64,000 nt of DNA from NCBI GenBank assembly GCA_033182465.1, contig CP137328.1, positions 1,178,001 to 1,242,000 of the forward strand. Reading direction: 5' to 3'. Shown here piece after piece: positions 10,980 to 22,239 of the stretch; the stretch's first letter is position 1; each line of letters opens with the position of its first letter. The translations under genes were made by a program, and so were the position numbers. The stretch comes from Sanghuangporus weigelae (Eukaryota; Basidiomycota; Agaricomycetes; Hymenochaetales; Hymenochaetaceae). The notes under the pieces are model-generated. The model had not been told where the DNA came from and searched no databases. It was given only the letters and a program-made list of their open reading frames with translations.

Positions 10980-11896
10980 ATGTCCTCCTCGTCAACCCTC
11001 TCCTCGACATCCCCAGAAGCACAAGGCCTGTTTCCTGGATACAAGCACGTCGAAAATTTCGGTCCTGAAGAAGATTACGAAGATGATGAAGTGGAGGAAT
11101 GTTATGTGACGCTTGACCTTGGAAGTGTCGACCAGACGCTCGTGCCGAGTAGTAGTTCGTATCGACTTGTCGTATGTGTGCAGCCTCGACATTTTCGTTA
11201 TTTCTGACATACTAACATGAGTTTTTTCTTTTCTATTTCTTGGATGTGCAGGGACTGGATACCCCGACTCCATTCTTACAGCTCTCGCGAACTATTATGA
11301 GGGGGCATTTTAGGACGCTTATTGGGACGGAGTTGATTTTTAAGGACGTCTCAGGTATGTTCTTCCTCTTCGCCGTTGTTTCTTGTATCCTAACGTCTAT
11401 ATATATTACCATCGTCGTTGTAGAGGAGACGGACCCAGATCCCTGGTCGACTACCACCTTTGCCAGCAACAAAAACAACATTCAATACTTCACCAAAACC
11501 GATCGACGCATCCAATTTCGACAGGTCGAGCTCAAGCCTAAACTCTCTGATTCTGCTTCGCAGGAACAACAGCAGCAACACGGACAAAACGTGCCTCAAT
11601 CGTCTCTGCCTTTATCAAGCACCAAGCGTAAAGCCTCTGCGATGGCTCTTGAATCTCTTCTTGCCATACCGACTGCAGATGGGGAACCTGCCCCTAGTAG
11701 ACCTGCTCTGGCGCCGAATGTCGGAGGAATGCCACAGACGGACGGATCAGAGATGCAGGTGCCAGAGGGAGTAGACTCGGCCGGGCCCGACGATGATACA
11801 CACGATGGAATCTCGGGCAGGCAGAATCAGAATACCGATGGTGATGACGATGCCAACGAGATTGCTGGAGACCAAGCTATGGACGTCGATCCATGA
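10980..11896 (+). CDS. TFIIIC subunit 6 / tau55-type domain protein
   Basis: TFIIIC binds A and B boxes of tRNA genes and recruits TFIIIB for RNA polymerase III. Exons 10980-11171, 11252-11354, 11424-11896, giving 255 aa. The N-terminal half carries the TFIIIC_sub6 signature: acidic ENFGPEEDYEDDEVEECYVTLDLG is followed by SSSYRLVGLDTPTPFLQL, GHFRTLIGTELIF and the FTKTDRRIQFR strand. The C-terminal 120 residues are acidic and Gln/Asp-rich with little complexity. It follows SLD5 on the same strand after only 210 bp. The human counterpart is GTF3C6. The yeast protein tau55 (Tfc7) has an extra phosphatase-like half that is not present here. Confidence 0.88.
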
Positions 11897-12897
11897 ATAT
11901 CTGTCCAACTGAAACCCCAGACATCGAAAGCTGAGGTACTTCCTCTACCTCCCACGCAGTCTTTGCACCGTGTTTCGGGGTCCATAGAAGAGGTACACCA
12001 AGCGCCGATACCAAATCTTAGTATCGCAATCGGCTGCGAATTGTGCCCGTAAACTAAAGTGAATTCCCCCTCACCCCGCCGACTATACCAGAGAAGGTGA
12101 GGGCACCACGCTACGACATTTTCATCCTATCAACGACTCGGTAAGGCTTCTTCTTCTGAAGAACGGCACTCTACAGCGACCCATCGTGTTTCGAACCTGC
12201 CCGGGCCTTACAAGCTACGCTCATGCTTGTCCTACATGCAATATTTTCTGCTGCTACCTAATTTTCGTACGCACAACGCGATCACGTGATGCATCTCCGA
12301 ACAAAACCTGATTTGTCACTATTTTCGCCCTTCATTGACCTTCTTGAAGATGCCGTTGGTGGAAGAACGCAGCGTCCGTCGCGACTGCGCATGATATTAT
12401 TCAGTTGTGCTACTGCTCGTGGTTGTCGATACGCGATACTTCTTTGGATCTTGTCTTCACTTTCCCTATCGATTATTGTACGTCTCGGATGCCAATCCTC
12501 TTCGTACGAGGTCGTCGAATTCTCGTCGAACACACCTCTTACTGGTTTCGTGGTCTGGCTGAACGTTGTGTAACAGCATATGTATAAAAGGCTGCGTGTG
12601 TACACTACCCTACTGTGTAACAAGATTTAGGGGGATATTGAAGATGGGGGAAGTCCGAACGAATGTTGAAGACAGCTATTGAACGAAATAGCTTCAATGT
12701 GTAGCGATAAAGGATAGTAACGAATTGGAATGGAAAGGCAATATGATACGAAAGTATTGGTAGGTCGATGGGTGTTCATGTACGAACGAATACGGAATTT
12801 ATTAACATCCTAGGGTGTATTAAAAAGTCCATCTGGATTCAGGGACGGGGAGGAAACTGAAGTTGTATGTTTCCTGACTTAGTGGAGCTTTGGGCAC
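11897..12897. other. Intergenic between convergent genes, no supported gene
   Basis: Separates the 3' end of the TFIIIC gene from the 3' end of a hydrophobin. Overlapping frames near 12282-12623 lack motifs or splice support. Confidence 0.45.
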
Positions 12898-13449
12898 CTA
12901 GAGTCCGACGTTGAGAGGCGAACAGTTGAGGCCGACGAGGCCGCCGCCTACACGCAATTTCGATATTAGTAGGTGAAGACAGAGCAAAAGAGGAATGGAC
13001 TTACTTGTGACGTCTTCGCAGCATGCCGCCTGAGAGTTGCAAGTACCAGAACTACCGAGACCGAGCACGCTGATCGGGATGCTGAAGACAAGATTAGGAA
13101 TTCACTATGCGCAACAACCATGAACAAGAAAAAGTGCGTACCAGTTGAGTCCGACGGGGACGCTGTTTCCTACAAGACCAATCGGAATGAGACCCGCGAG
13201 GGTCTGGCTGTTTGTTGAGTCGTTCGGCTGCAAATTCACGAGACAAGAGAAGAGGTTGTTAGTTATCGTTGCAATTGCGTGCCACCAAGGAGGCAGCACT
13301 AGGTGACTTACTGCGATGCTATCGCAGCACTGCATAGTTCCTGTGGAGCAAGAGCCCGAGGACGGTACAGGAGCGGGGATCGCGACGGCGACTGCAGCAG
13401 AGGCAATCGCAAGGATAGTGGTGGCAACTTTGAAGGTAAGAGCGAACAT
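12898..13449 (-). CDS. Class I hydrophobin
   Basis: Exons (-): 13449-13312, 13227-13142, 13081-13005, 12947-12898, giving 116 aa, a normal size for the family. A signal peptide (MFALTFKVATTILAIASAAV) is followed by eight cysteines: SGSC, QCC, GLNC, GTC, ACC, LNC, ending GLVGLNCSPLNVGL. The protein should be secreted and assemble into an amphipathic rodlet film. The middle exons of 86 and 77 nt are the same size as in the hydrophobins at 17.2 and 18.9 kb, which marks them as recent paralogs. A TATA box lies about 160 bp upstream of the ATG. Confidence 0.94.
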
Positions 13450-13605
13450 CTTTACTATTGTCGAAGTAAAATAGATTTGTCTTGAAAATATAGACGGATT
13501 GAGCTTGGAATGCGAAGGGCAACTTGTCGATGGATGATGCGATGAATGAGTGACTGTTGGGAGAACCAGATGGGATGAGAGGAAAGAGGTGCGAAGCCAG
13601 ACGGG

Positions 13606-13613
13606 TTTATAAA
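13606..13613 (-). promoter_or_regulatory. TATA box of the 12.9-kb hydrophobin
   Basis: TTTATAAA inside GGCTTTATAAACC on the minus strand, about 160 bp 5' of the start codon, the same spacing as the TATA box of the 18.9-kb hydrophobin. Strong TATA boxes suit highly expressed, stage-specific genes. Confidence 0.65.
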
Positions 13614-14404
13614 GCCTTCGATTCTGGCGTGCGAATCCACTCAGAGAAGGGCACAACAAAACAAAACAAAACAGGGCCACTCCAAAGCCAAGAAGGCGTA
13701 TGTACAGAACAGGAAATAGGTGGCCCGAATCTAAATTCTAGCCACCGTACGGCCGCGGATGGAAGTCATGAGTGCCCGACGCTCCCGACGCGCTCCCGAT
13801 GAGTATGTGTATCATGATCGACGTCTTTGAGCCGTCAAAGAAGCATGCATGCATGCAGTCTCCCTGTCTTTTGGCTCGGATACAGAAGATAGTGCGCCCG
13901 CGACAGATCCAACAGATTCAGATTCAAATATGCGAACATGTTGCGATCGCTCTGCCCCCACTGACGACGACGTCAGAACAAACACTCTGCAAAGTTGCGA
14001 GATAGGCAGTTGGTGTTCTGTATGTGATATGAATGATTTTCCGTCATCGTTTGTCGTGATTATCTCGATGTCATTGAGATTTCGACGGCGTGTCTTTGAG
14101 TGGTAAAGGCAAGGCATCGCCCGATGGCAAGAGTACAATCAAGCGTCTAATGTCCGAATGCTTCTGTTTCCATCGATCGCCTATTTTCAATATTCCCGCA
14201 AATAGTTCGAAAAAGCTAACGCGTTGCCAAAGACGCGCAGAATTCGTGTTTCGCATGTAGCAGGTGTGCGACAGCCAACTCGCGACAGTTGCATACGTAC
14301 ATGCCCTGGTAAATCTGGTTCTCTGTAACCTATCATGATCGAAAAGTCAAAGCCAAAAACTGTCAATAGTACCTCCTGAAATAGGTAATGAAAATGGTTG
14401 ATTG

Positions 14405-14435
<31 letters not shown>

Positions 14436-17086
14436 TTTCAACACGCGATGCAGGCCTATCCGAGAACGTCAACATTTGCCAGAACAGTTGGAATGGAAAT
14501 CTTCCAATTTGAATTCGACGAGTCTGTGCAAGGATTTCCGAGTTGCGTCTGGTAAATGCCGGCGTGTGCGTAAATGCATAGACCCGGGTGGCCGCTGATA
14601 GAACTGAGACCAACGGCGGACGACAAGCACAGGCTCTAGAGGACGTGATTAGAGTGAAGGCACTAGTATCGGTTTTTGGTCTATGACGACAAATACCAGT
14701 CCCATTTCTTTTCTGCTTCTGAGCCATGAAGCAAGGAGAGGTATCAAGAGGGAAAACTTGCACGAGGCTTTTCAGAAGTCCAAGTGCAACGAGTCTGTTA
14801 GAAGAAGCAATTCTGGGCGGATCATTTTTAGGTAAGTACACTGATCTTCGACAAATTCACGTTATCCCATCGCCGCGGTAGACCACTATCATCCTCGGAG
14901 GGAGCCACGACAGCCAATCAGCCCAGCAGTTCCATCACGATTTTCTGACCTTTTTCAACTGGTTAATCTGCGAAATTCTAATTACAGAATGTTAGCGCCA
15001 ATCATTCCGTCTCTTGTCACGGCTGAGTTTTGATAAAACGTCGAGCGAGCCGGTCTACAATTTGCCGCTTTGGCGTTTTGCAGGGTGATATAAGTGAGAA
15101 GAGAGACAGGACCAATAATCTGGTGCATAATAAATCGGCATGCACGAATTTGGACAGAAGGTATGGTTTACCGTCCAACAAAATAAACACAGTTGCTCAA
15201 GTGTCCCGAGTCCCGAAATGCTAGTATGAATGTGATTATCGGCGTTAATTGTGCGGCCTTTGTGAATCTGGGAGATGCATTGATTCCAAATGCAAGCGGG
15301 AGAGAAGGAAAGAGGGAAGCAGCCGATGAAAGGGCAGGTGGTCAGGAAGAAAGACTCTTTCTCCGGGGAAGCTTCTGATGCAGTATGTGCCTTAAGCACG
15401 ATGCGTTTGTAAAAACCTACTCCTACTAACCAAGTGGTTACCCAACGATTTGGATGTAAGTAAAAATATACTCTCGTGTTCTTACCTTTGTAGAAAAAAA
15501 GCCTCTGTTCATGCTTGAGTACTCAACTCCGAACATTGCCTGTGGGATACTTCGGTGAGCGACGGGTAAAAGTAAGTCGCCGGTCCACTCAGATCCCTTG
15601 TCACTATTGTGATTTGTGCAAAAGCGAAAAAGAGCGCCACCTCGGAATATTCTTGCGTGCCTGTACCTACACTTCGTCGTGCATCTTTTTCCATTGCGAG
15701 TGCCTCCAGCCACCGGATAAGTCCGGGTCGTTCTTACCTACAATAAGTACCAGCGTTCACACATTTGGTGCTGTATCACTCATCGCTGACTGGAACTGGT
15801 AGGTCAGTAACAAAAAATGAGTGGATGAATGGTCTCTCTCTCGGAGTCCCAGTTATAGCTCTGGCTGAGCGACTGCCGTGGGATGATTCTTTGAAGAGTG
15901 ATCCAATCAACATTCTCGGTTCTCCGTCATGCTTACAGTAGTTCGCATGCTTAATCTGTTAGGTGAGCTAGCGAATTTAATTTTCTCTTCTCTCGGACAG
16001 GCTGCTCGAGTTAAAGTGCTGAAGCCTCGGGACCCGCAGGCATGCACATAGCTTGCACGCCGGTCTACGGTCGAGACGACGGTGAGTTAGTTACAACTTC
16101 ATGTTTCATAAATTTCTCTGAGCAATGCATGGAGGTAAGTTACATGCAGTAGCCTTGTTGTGATGATACTTGTGGTCAAAGCGCGGAACACTCACATGAA
16201 CGAATCAAAAGGGTGGGTTTCGAATGCATATGACCAGCTAAAAACATCTTCAAAAGAACCATACAAACGGAGGCATGGCTGACTTATTCTTAGGGCATGG
16301 CTGATCAAGATTGCTTCGCGATGAACACGCTGACCTGACAATATGCACTGTATAGCGAGGGATTGGTTTTCCTGTAAGGCTTACCTCCCTCTCACGGTAG
16401 ATTAGATTCTTCGGGCCAACGTTTGTCCTCCCTCAAAGACAGAGATGTGGAGAACGTGGAGAACGCAGAGAAGAGAAGAACCGTCAGCGAGCTGTCGCAG
16501 AGAGAAGAGAACAAATTGATTTTGTTGGTTTGACAGACCGGTGTCGAGCAAGATAGAAGTACATGACTCGGATAGATGGATGGCCAACAGTGAACCGACG
16601 CGTCGCTTGGAATGTGTTTGGCTGATGTGGAGCTCAACGACAGAGGGTGCATGTGAATAAGGATTTGAAGGTGAGGAGCACGCGCTGGGTTGTGGGGTTG
16701 GCGGTGATGACGCGTCGTGAGCTGCACAAAGAAGAAATTAATTCGATAATAACACGTCGTGTGTCGATCACTTCATCGTTCACGCTCAGCACGCGGAGCT
16801 TGAATTTTATCACATGTGCTTTTCTGAATCGTCTCGCTCTCAACTGTCCCGTCCCTCGGGCGTAAGTATATTGCAGAACGTGATGTGTTACTGATGTCTG
16901 TGCTGGAGGTGTTCTTGACTTTGCGTCTGAGACAGGGCATTGATCTGTTTGATTCGAGGTGGCATTGCGGCGCTTACTTGAAGACTGCCACCTTGGCATA
17001 AGGAATCTATTTTTAGCGGAATCATGACAAAACAAAACATATACTGGTGCTGAGTACATGTTTTGAGCTCCGCTATATGCCACTTG
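13614..17086. other. 3.5-kb stretch between divergent hydrophobin genes, no supported gene
   Basis: The longest gene-free stretch in the window. It contains many short ORFs on both strands, none with a family motif or plausible exon chain, and one TTA microsatellite. It lies between two divergently transcribed hydrophobin genes and may hold shared control elements or degraded sequence I cannot recognise. Confidence 0.45.
14407..14434. repeat. (TTA)n microsatellite
   Basis: About nine uninterrupted TTA/ATT triplets. Confidence 0.95.
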
Positions 17087-17093
17087 TATAAAG
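17087..17093 (+). promoter_or_regulatory. TATA box of the 17.2-kb hydrophobin
   Basis: TATAAAG 145 bp 5' of the ATG. The transcript would carry a CT-rich leader of roughly 110 nt, common in strongly expressed fungal genes. Confidence 0.6.
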
Positions 17094-17231
17094 TCCCCTC
17101 AAGTCTTCGAGCTCCAACAACAACCAAGCTCTTCTACCATCTCTCATTCGTTTCCACTCCTTCGCACCATCAAGTCTCGTCTTTGTCCTTCGTTTAAGAA
17201 GCCTACATAGCAACTTCTCCTCGAAAAAAAA

Positions 17232-17803
17232 ATGTTCGCATTCAAGGTGGCTACTATTCTCGCAGTTGCAGCAACAACGGTATTTGCGCACCCCGCTATT
17301 CACGCGCGTAGCGGAGGCTGTTCTTCTGGAACGATGCAGTGCTGCAGCTCCATCGCGGTAAGCTAGGACTTCCTCTACTTTTCGAGTGGCACAATTTATT
17401 TCTCTTGACTCGTTGCCACTGTACTTTTTGTCTTCGCGTACTTACTGTGATTGCTTCTCGTTTCAAGCCCGCTGGTTCGGACGATGCAAGTCAACTCACA
17501 GGTATCTTGCCCACCAACCTCCAGAGCCTTGGTGTTCCTGTCGGTGCCAACTGGTATGCATAAAGTATCTGTTGTTTACGTTCAATCTTCTTAATACCCG
17601 GCTTTTTCAGCATCCCTGTTGATATTTCTGGAGCAGGATCAGCCGGTACCTGCTCGGCGCAGACTTCATGCTGCAAGGATGTTCAGAGTACGTTTCCGAT
17701 AGTTTATAAAGCCATCTCCTTTGGTCTTACCGTTGTTGCACTACTAGACAATGGGAAATTCCCGGTTGGGGTTGACTGCTCGCCCTTCAATACTGGCCTC
17801 TAG
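17232..17803 (+). CDS. Class I hydrophobin
   Basis: Exons 17232-17357, 17468-17553, 17611-17687, 17748-17803, giving 114 aa. A signal peptide (MFAFKVATILAVAATTVFA) is followed by cysteines GGC, QCC, GANC, GTC, SCC and a final VDC. It ends GVDCSPFNTGL. The exon sizes 86 and 77 match its neighbours exactly. One difference is the sixth-to-eighth loop: NNGKFPVGVDC replaces the usual GLV-type segment, which should change the surface loop before the last cysteine. It is one of four hydrophobins in the window. Confidence 0.94.
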
Positions 17804-18754
17804 TCCTCTCACAAACTCTTGAGCTTAGTCAAGATTTCTCTGTTTGCAATTTTGATACCCTTCGGATCGTTCGTTTCTTCATAGCTATAGTCCCCATTTC
17901 AACTTGGCCCATTAAACATTCACATAGATTCATTCTGGATCATTGATACCACTCCCGTGGATTTGTACCTACATGTCGTTCGTTCGTTAGCTAAATGTCT
18001 ATCTGCACTCTTTATACCCTGGCTTGTGAGCAGGCGTTAGCAACTACCTCTTACAATAAATGGAGCAACGCTAATGTTAGGTTGTCCGTCAGTTAAAATT
18101 TAAAGCATGTCAACGTAACTTTAAACGATAGTGCTAGTCTGGTTTTTTATTCTGGCGGGTCACAGCCTATATGAAAGCCTGAGTGGATCGCTCATCAGTC
18201 CTAGTAGATCCACAACAATAGCTCGATATAAGTCCTAAGCACCCCCAACATGTCTAACATGAGCAGTACCAGAGGATTAACTGACGTCGTAGATACCTTA
18301 AGCTTGTCTCGTCACATATACTCCCAGCTCGGTGATCTCGGAAGATTAGACATTGAAGACGAACTCGCTTATTTGCGAGTTTATCTTCGCCGGATTATCA
18401 TTGGATGTATGCGGTGAATGAGCGAGCAGTTGCACCATCACGCCCTTATGTATTCCAGCATTTCATAGCAACGCCGGTCCAGCTGGATCTGTTGCGCCAA
18501 AAGGCTAAACGGGCTCGCACAGGTGTCCTTGGTTCCCACAGCCGAATAAAGAGGGTTGCATATACTTGTTTGACTCGTGAATGCTAGTGGCGTCGATTGG
18601 AGTAGTATGTTCTTTATTACTCACTAACTTTACCGGCTCGGAATCACGTCGGACGCTAGAAGTGCACAGTGACCGAGAGGAAGACCAAAAGACAAAGCAT
18701 CTGCAGCTAGTGCTTTGCGCGCCCCAGCGCCCCGTCACTCTGGGTTGAAAAGCC
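17804..18754. other. Intergenic between two tandem hydrophobins
   Basis: No gene supported. The last 150 bp before 18919 include a TATA box and a CT-rich leader. Confidence 0.5.
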
Positions 18755-18762
18755 TTTATAAA
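18755..18762 (+). promoter_or_regulatory. TATA box of the 18.9-kb hydrophobin
   Basis: TTTATAAA within AGCCTTTATAAACAGG, about 160 bp 5' of the start codon. Spacing and flanks resemble the box at 13606-13613. Confidence 0.65.
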
Positions 18763-18918
18763 CAGGTCGGCAATTCATCCTTCTCTTCATCCCAGTGTAC
18801 TCAAAAGCGGTTCCAGTCCAAAGCAAGAGTCACTCGTTTCCTTTTTACAGTCCTTTACACTTCGCATCCAAAAACCCTCTTCATCATCCCATCTCGAGTC
18901 CAATTCTCTTATACCGAG

Positions 18919-19485
18919 ATGTTTGGTTTCAAGGTTGCTGCTGTCCTTGCTGCAGTCGCCACTGTGGCCGATGTTGTTGTTGTCGCAGTCCCTACGCAAG
19001 GCTCGGACTCATGTGGCCAACAGAAGCTTCAGTGCTGTGATAGTCTTTCTGTGAGCACCAGATGTTGATCACAATCTTTTTAAAATACTTTTTTGATGAG
19101 ATTTACATGCAACATACTCGTTCGACATCCTGCGTAGTCAAACGACACGTCCAGCGATTCCAAGCTGCTTGGTCTCATTCCCATCAATATTCAGGACCTA
19201 GGCGTCCCCATCGGATTCAACTGGTAAGCGCGCCTTAATTGATGGTTTTCTGCTGAAAGATTCAAATCACTTAACTTGCCTCACAGCGTACCGCTCAGCC
19301 TTATCGGTCTTGGCTCTTCGGGTAACTGCAATGCACAAGCGGCTTGCTGCAGCAACGTCGATAGTAAGCTTGTTCCGTTGAACAAGAATTTGCACCTCTA
19401 ATCGTAGTTGCTGACGTCGTTTCTTGTAGACAGTGGACTCGTTCCCATTGGACTCGAGTGCACCCCTATCAATCTCAGTCTCTGA
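18919..19485 (+). CDS. Class I hydrophobin
   Basis: Exons 18919-19050, 19138-19223, 19287-19363, 19430-19485, giving 116 aa. A signal peptide (MFGFKVAAVLAAVATVADVV) precedes eight cysteines: DSC, QCC, GFNC, GNC, ACC, LEC, ending GLVPIGLECTPINLSL. It is in tandem with the gene at 17232 on the same strand and shares all intron positions with it and with the gene at 12.9 kb. Confidence 0.94.
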
Positions 19486-20060
19486 GCTCCGTACCACTTG
19501 CTCGAGGACTAGCACATGTTGCATATATCGACACTTTGGAATGTCTATCGATTTCTTGGCTGTCAACCGTGTTAATGTAGTTGTTTGATAGATACGCACT
19601 TTTGACAAATAATTGGAGTCGGTTTATCTCGACAGTAGTCCTGTACACGTCAGCTTGATACATACACGCACTCTCATATATATTACTATATCGTCTTTGA
19701 GCGTTGTGATATGGTTGCCAGTGCTTGAGATTCGAGGATATTAAGACAAGTGAACCGATACGCACGGTAAACCGATCGCATTGTTAACAGCCCAAAATCA
19801 GCAAGCGCATCACTCTTAAGGACATCCGGTCGACGTAGTAGAAATCGATACGTTGTGTCAAGACAGGTAATTACCACACAGTGGTATTCGGCAGAGGTGT
19901 CGCGAAGCGTCACGTCCTTTGTAATTTTGTCACGTCGCATCTCGCTGCTGACGTAAGTATTGTGTCAGCCATGTACTACCGGCGTCCCAATTGAACTGAA
20001 CAAAATTCAGCACACATCAGCATCTAACGCTCACTATGCTCCTTACCTCAGCCTATCATC
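19486..20060. other. Intergenic, no supported gene
   Basis: Between the last hydrophobin and the methyltransferase. Nothing recognisable on either strand. Confidence 0.5.
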
Positions 20061-21148
20061 ATGATCTCACCTCTAGTTTGGCTCAAGCTCCTCTATGGAA
20101 TGTGGATTGACTTATATGCATGCTTCCGTATAGCTACAGTCCCTACCTTGAAAGTCATTTGGAAGGAACCGTCGTTACTCTTGAAGCCGAGGGAGGTTTC
20201 AAGGGTGTTCATGAACTTTGTTTGGGAGCCATTCGGGGATGGGATCGACGAGGCCGGTAGAGAGGAGAAGGAGAAGCTCATTACTCCGTGGGCTAGTGGA
20301 GTTGTATTTGAGATTGGAGCTGGTATGTTATCTACATCGCTTCTTCTGTCCTCTTTAGTTGACTTATGTCGTTGGTTTCACGCTCGGTGATGATGGATAT
20401 GTTCGCGTTGATTGAAGCGCATGGTCATCTAGCGAAATACCTTGACCGGGCACGCGTCCCGGCGTATGTTGCGCTGGAACCAAATGTGAATATGCATGAG
20501 CGATTACGTGCAAAAGCGCGCGAGTCTGGCTTTGATGAAACTGAAGGAAGTTTTCTTCTCCTACCTTACGGGATTGAAGAAATCGACAAAATCGGCGTTG
20601 CTCTTGAAGATTGGGCTTGCGCATGGGGAAGGAACTCTACCGATGGAAGGGTGGTAGGCACCATTGTTTCAATCCTCACGCTATGCTCCGTGCCTGCCCG
20701 TCCTTCTTCAGCACCAAGCAACCTGCCTCCTTCATTCTTCTCAACCCCTCCAGCAGACACCGTTCGTGCGCTTCATTCCCGTATCTTACGTCCAGGTGGA
20801 CAAATGCTTTTCTACGAACACGTGCGCTCACCAATTCCTGCTTTTGCCCGAGGACAGGACCTCCTCGCACCCATATGGCGGTCATTCTTTGATGGATGTG
20901 TAATTGGTGTTGATAGTGTGCGCGCGATTTGGGAAGCTGGATTTGAAGATGGTGTTTTTTGGTTTGGGTCGGCTGCGGATTTGAGGAAAGGGTATGACGA
21001 GTGGATTGAGGAAGCGGGAGTAAAAACTTGGAAACCATCGAATGAAAAAAGAGGAGGATGGGCGGAAATGTATACCTGGGGGAAGAAGGGTCAGGATACT
21101 GAAACGCTTTTCTTTCACCAATCAGGTCGGTGTGTAAAACGATCTTAA
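20061..21148 (+). CDS. METTL7-like SAM-dependent methyltransferase
   Basis: Exons 20061-20322 and 20418-21148, giving 330 aa. The N-terminus has a hydrophobic segment (MISPLVWLKLLYGMWIDLYACF) that could anchor it to the ER or lipid-droplet membrane, as in METTL7/TMT1 proteins. Motif I spans the intron (VVFEIGAG then HGHLAKYLD); then YVALEPN (acidic residue binding the SAM ribose), the post-I segment, and VSILTLCSVP, LRPGGQMLFYEHV, typical of the Methyltransf_11 fold. Human relatives methylate thiols, but the substrate of fungal members is unknown. The acceptor used (AAG before 20418) is not the consensus CAG/TAG, so the junction could be off by a few bases. Confidence 0.82.
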
Positions 21149-22239
21149 TGCGTGACTTGTTTACTCGAGGCTTTGAATGACGAGGTCTTTGCTTGAATAA
21201 TGTGTCAATAATAACGTGTCGGCTAGGTTTCTTTTGGGTAATTGCTAGCTAAATCTGGTGCATCATATCATATACAGTGGTTGAAATTCCGGAGCCTTTA
21301 TTTTTGAGCAGTATCGACTTTGACTGTAAACGGTACCGATATATGAACGACGTCGATTCCACCGTTTCGGCGGTCACACTTTCACTCTGACTCTGAGAGT
21401 CCATCTAGCCTTTGTTTACAGATACAGCACAGATTCGACGATATTGCCCTTTACTTCACGTCCCTCTTCAGTTTATAGCTATGAATGCTCTACAAACACG
21501 AGGCTCCGTAAACATATTTGTCCTTCCGGCTAGATACGCTCCGCTGATATCGCAAGCTGCGCGAGTACGTAGCAATTTTTTGGAACCATAGGAGCATTCA
21601 CAGACCACACTACCTCTAGCGGAGAGTCGGAGACGCACTGATCTGTATTTTCACGAAAGGGTGCACAAGACATTCAAGCATCTAAGTTCAGGCGCAGTAC
21701 TCCGATCTTAGCACAAGGGTTCTGTCGATCTATAAAATCCGTAGCGACTACTTAACTACAAATATATCTGCCTTTGCAGAAGGCAGCACAGGAACATCAC
21801 CTGTAGAAGGTCGGAGTAGCGTAAACTGCATCTCCATCCTATATAATCGAGTAGAATAAGGAAGGCGTTCCGTACGCCTTGTGCTGAGGTATCTACAAAA
21901 CTTCGTAACCTCATAGACTTGCGCGTTGGTGGTAAGCAAGCTGAAGCCTGAGAATCGTGAGTCGCTAAGCCGTTTTTTTTTTCAAGTGCTATATCTCTGA
22001 CAATTAGGTGGTCATCAGAGAGGGTTACCGTAAATACTCGAAGACATAACGAGAGACTTTATTGCCACAGTGAAGAGCTTCAGCTGTTCAACTACTCGCC
22101 TTTCGCAGAAAGATGAAGTACACACAAGTCTTGAATTTCCGATCCCTGGACACGGAAATAGCCGCTCTCACTATTTGTTCTGGCCAAATAATCATCAACA
22201 TCAAAAAAGTTCGTGTCCGTGTTACCTCCATTCCATCTC
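21149..22239. other. Intergenic, no supported gene
   Basis: About 1.1 kb with no ORF showing motifs. The final part is the promoter and leader of MRM2. Confidence 0.5.

Noticed and set aside
16392-17127. Minus-strand frames up to 149 codons upstream of a hydrophobin
   Set aside because: They overlap the hydrophobin promoter and have no motifs or splice logic.
22213-22239. GTG as start of the MRM2 frame
   Set aside because: A GTG start is not expected in a fungal nuclear gene, and the ATG at 22240 begins a good mitochondrial presequence.
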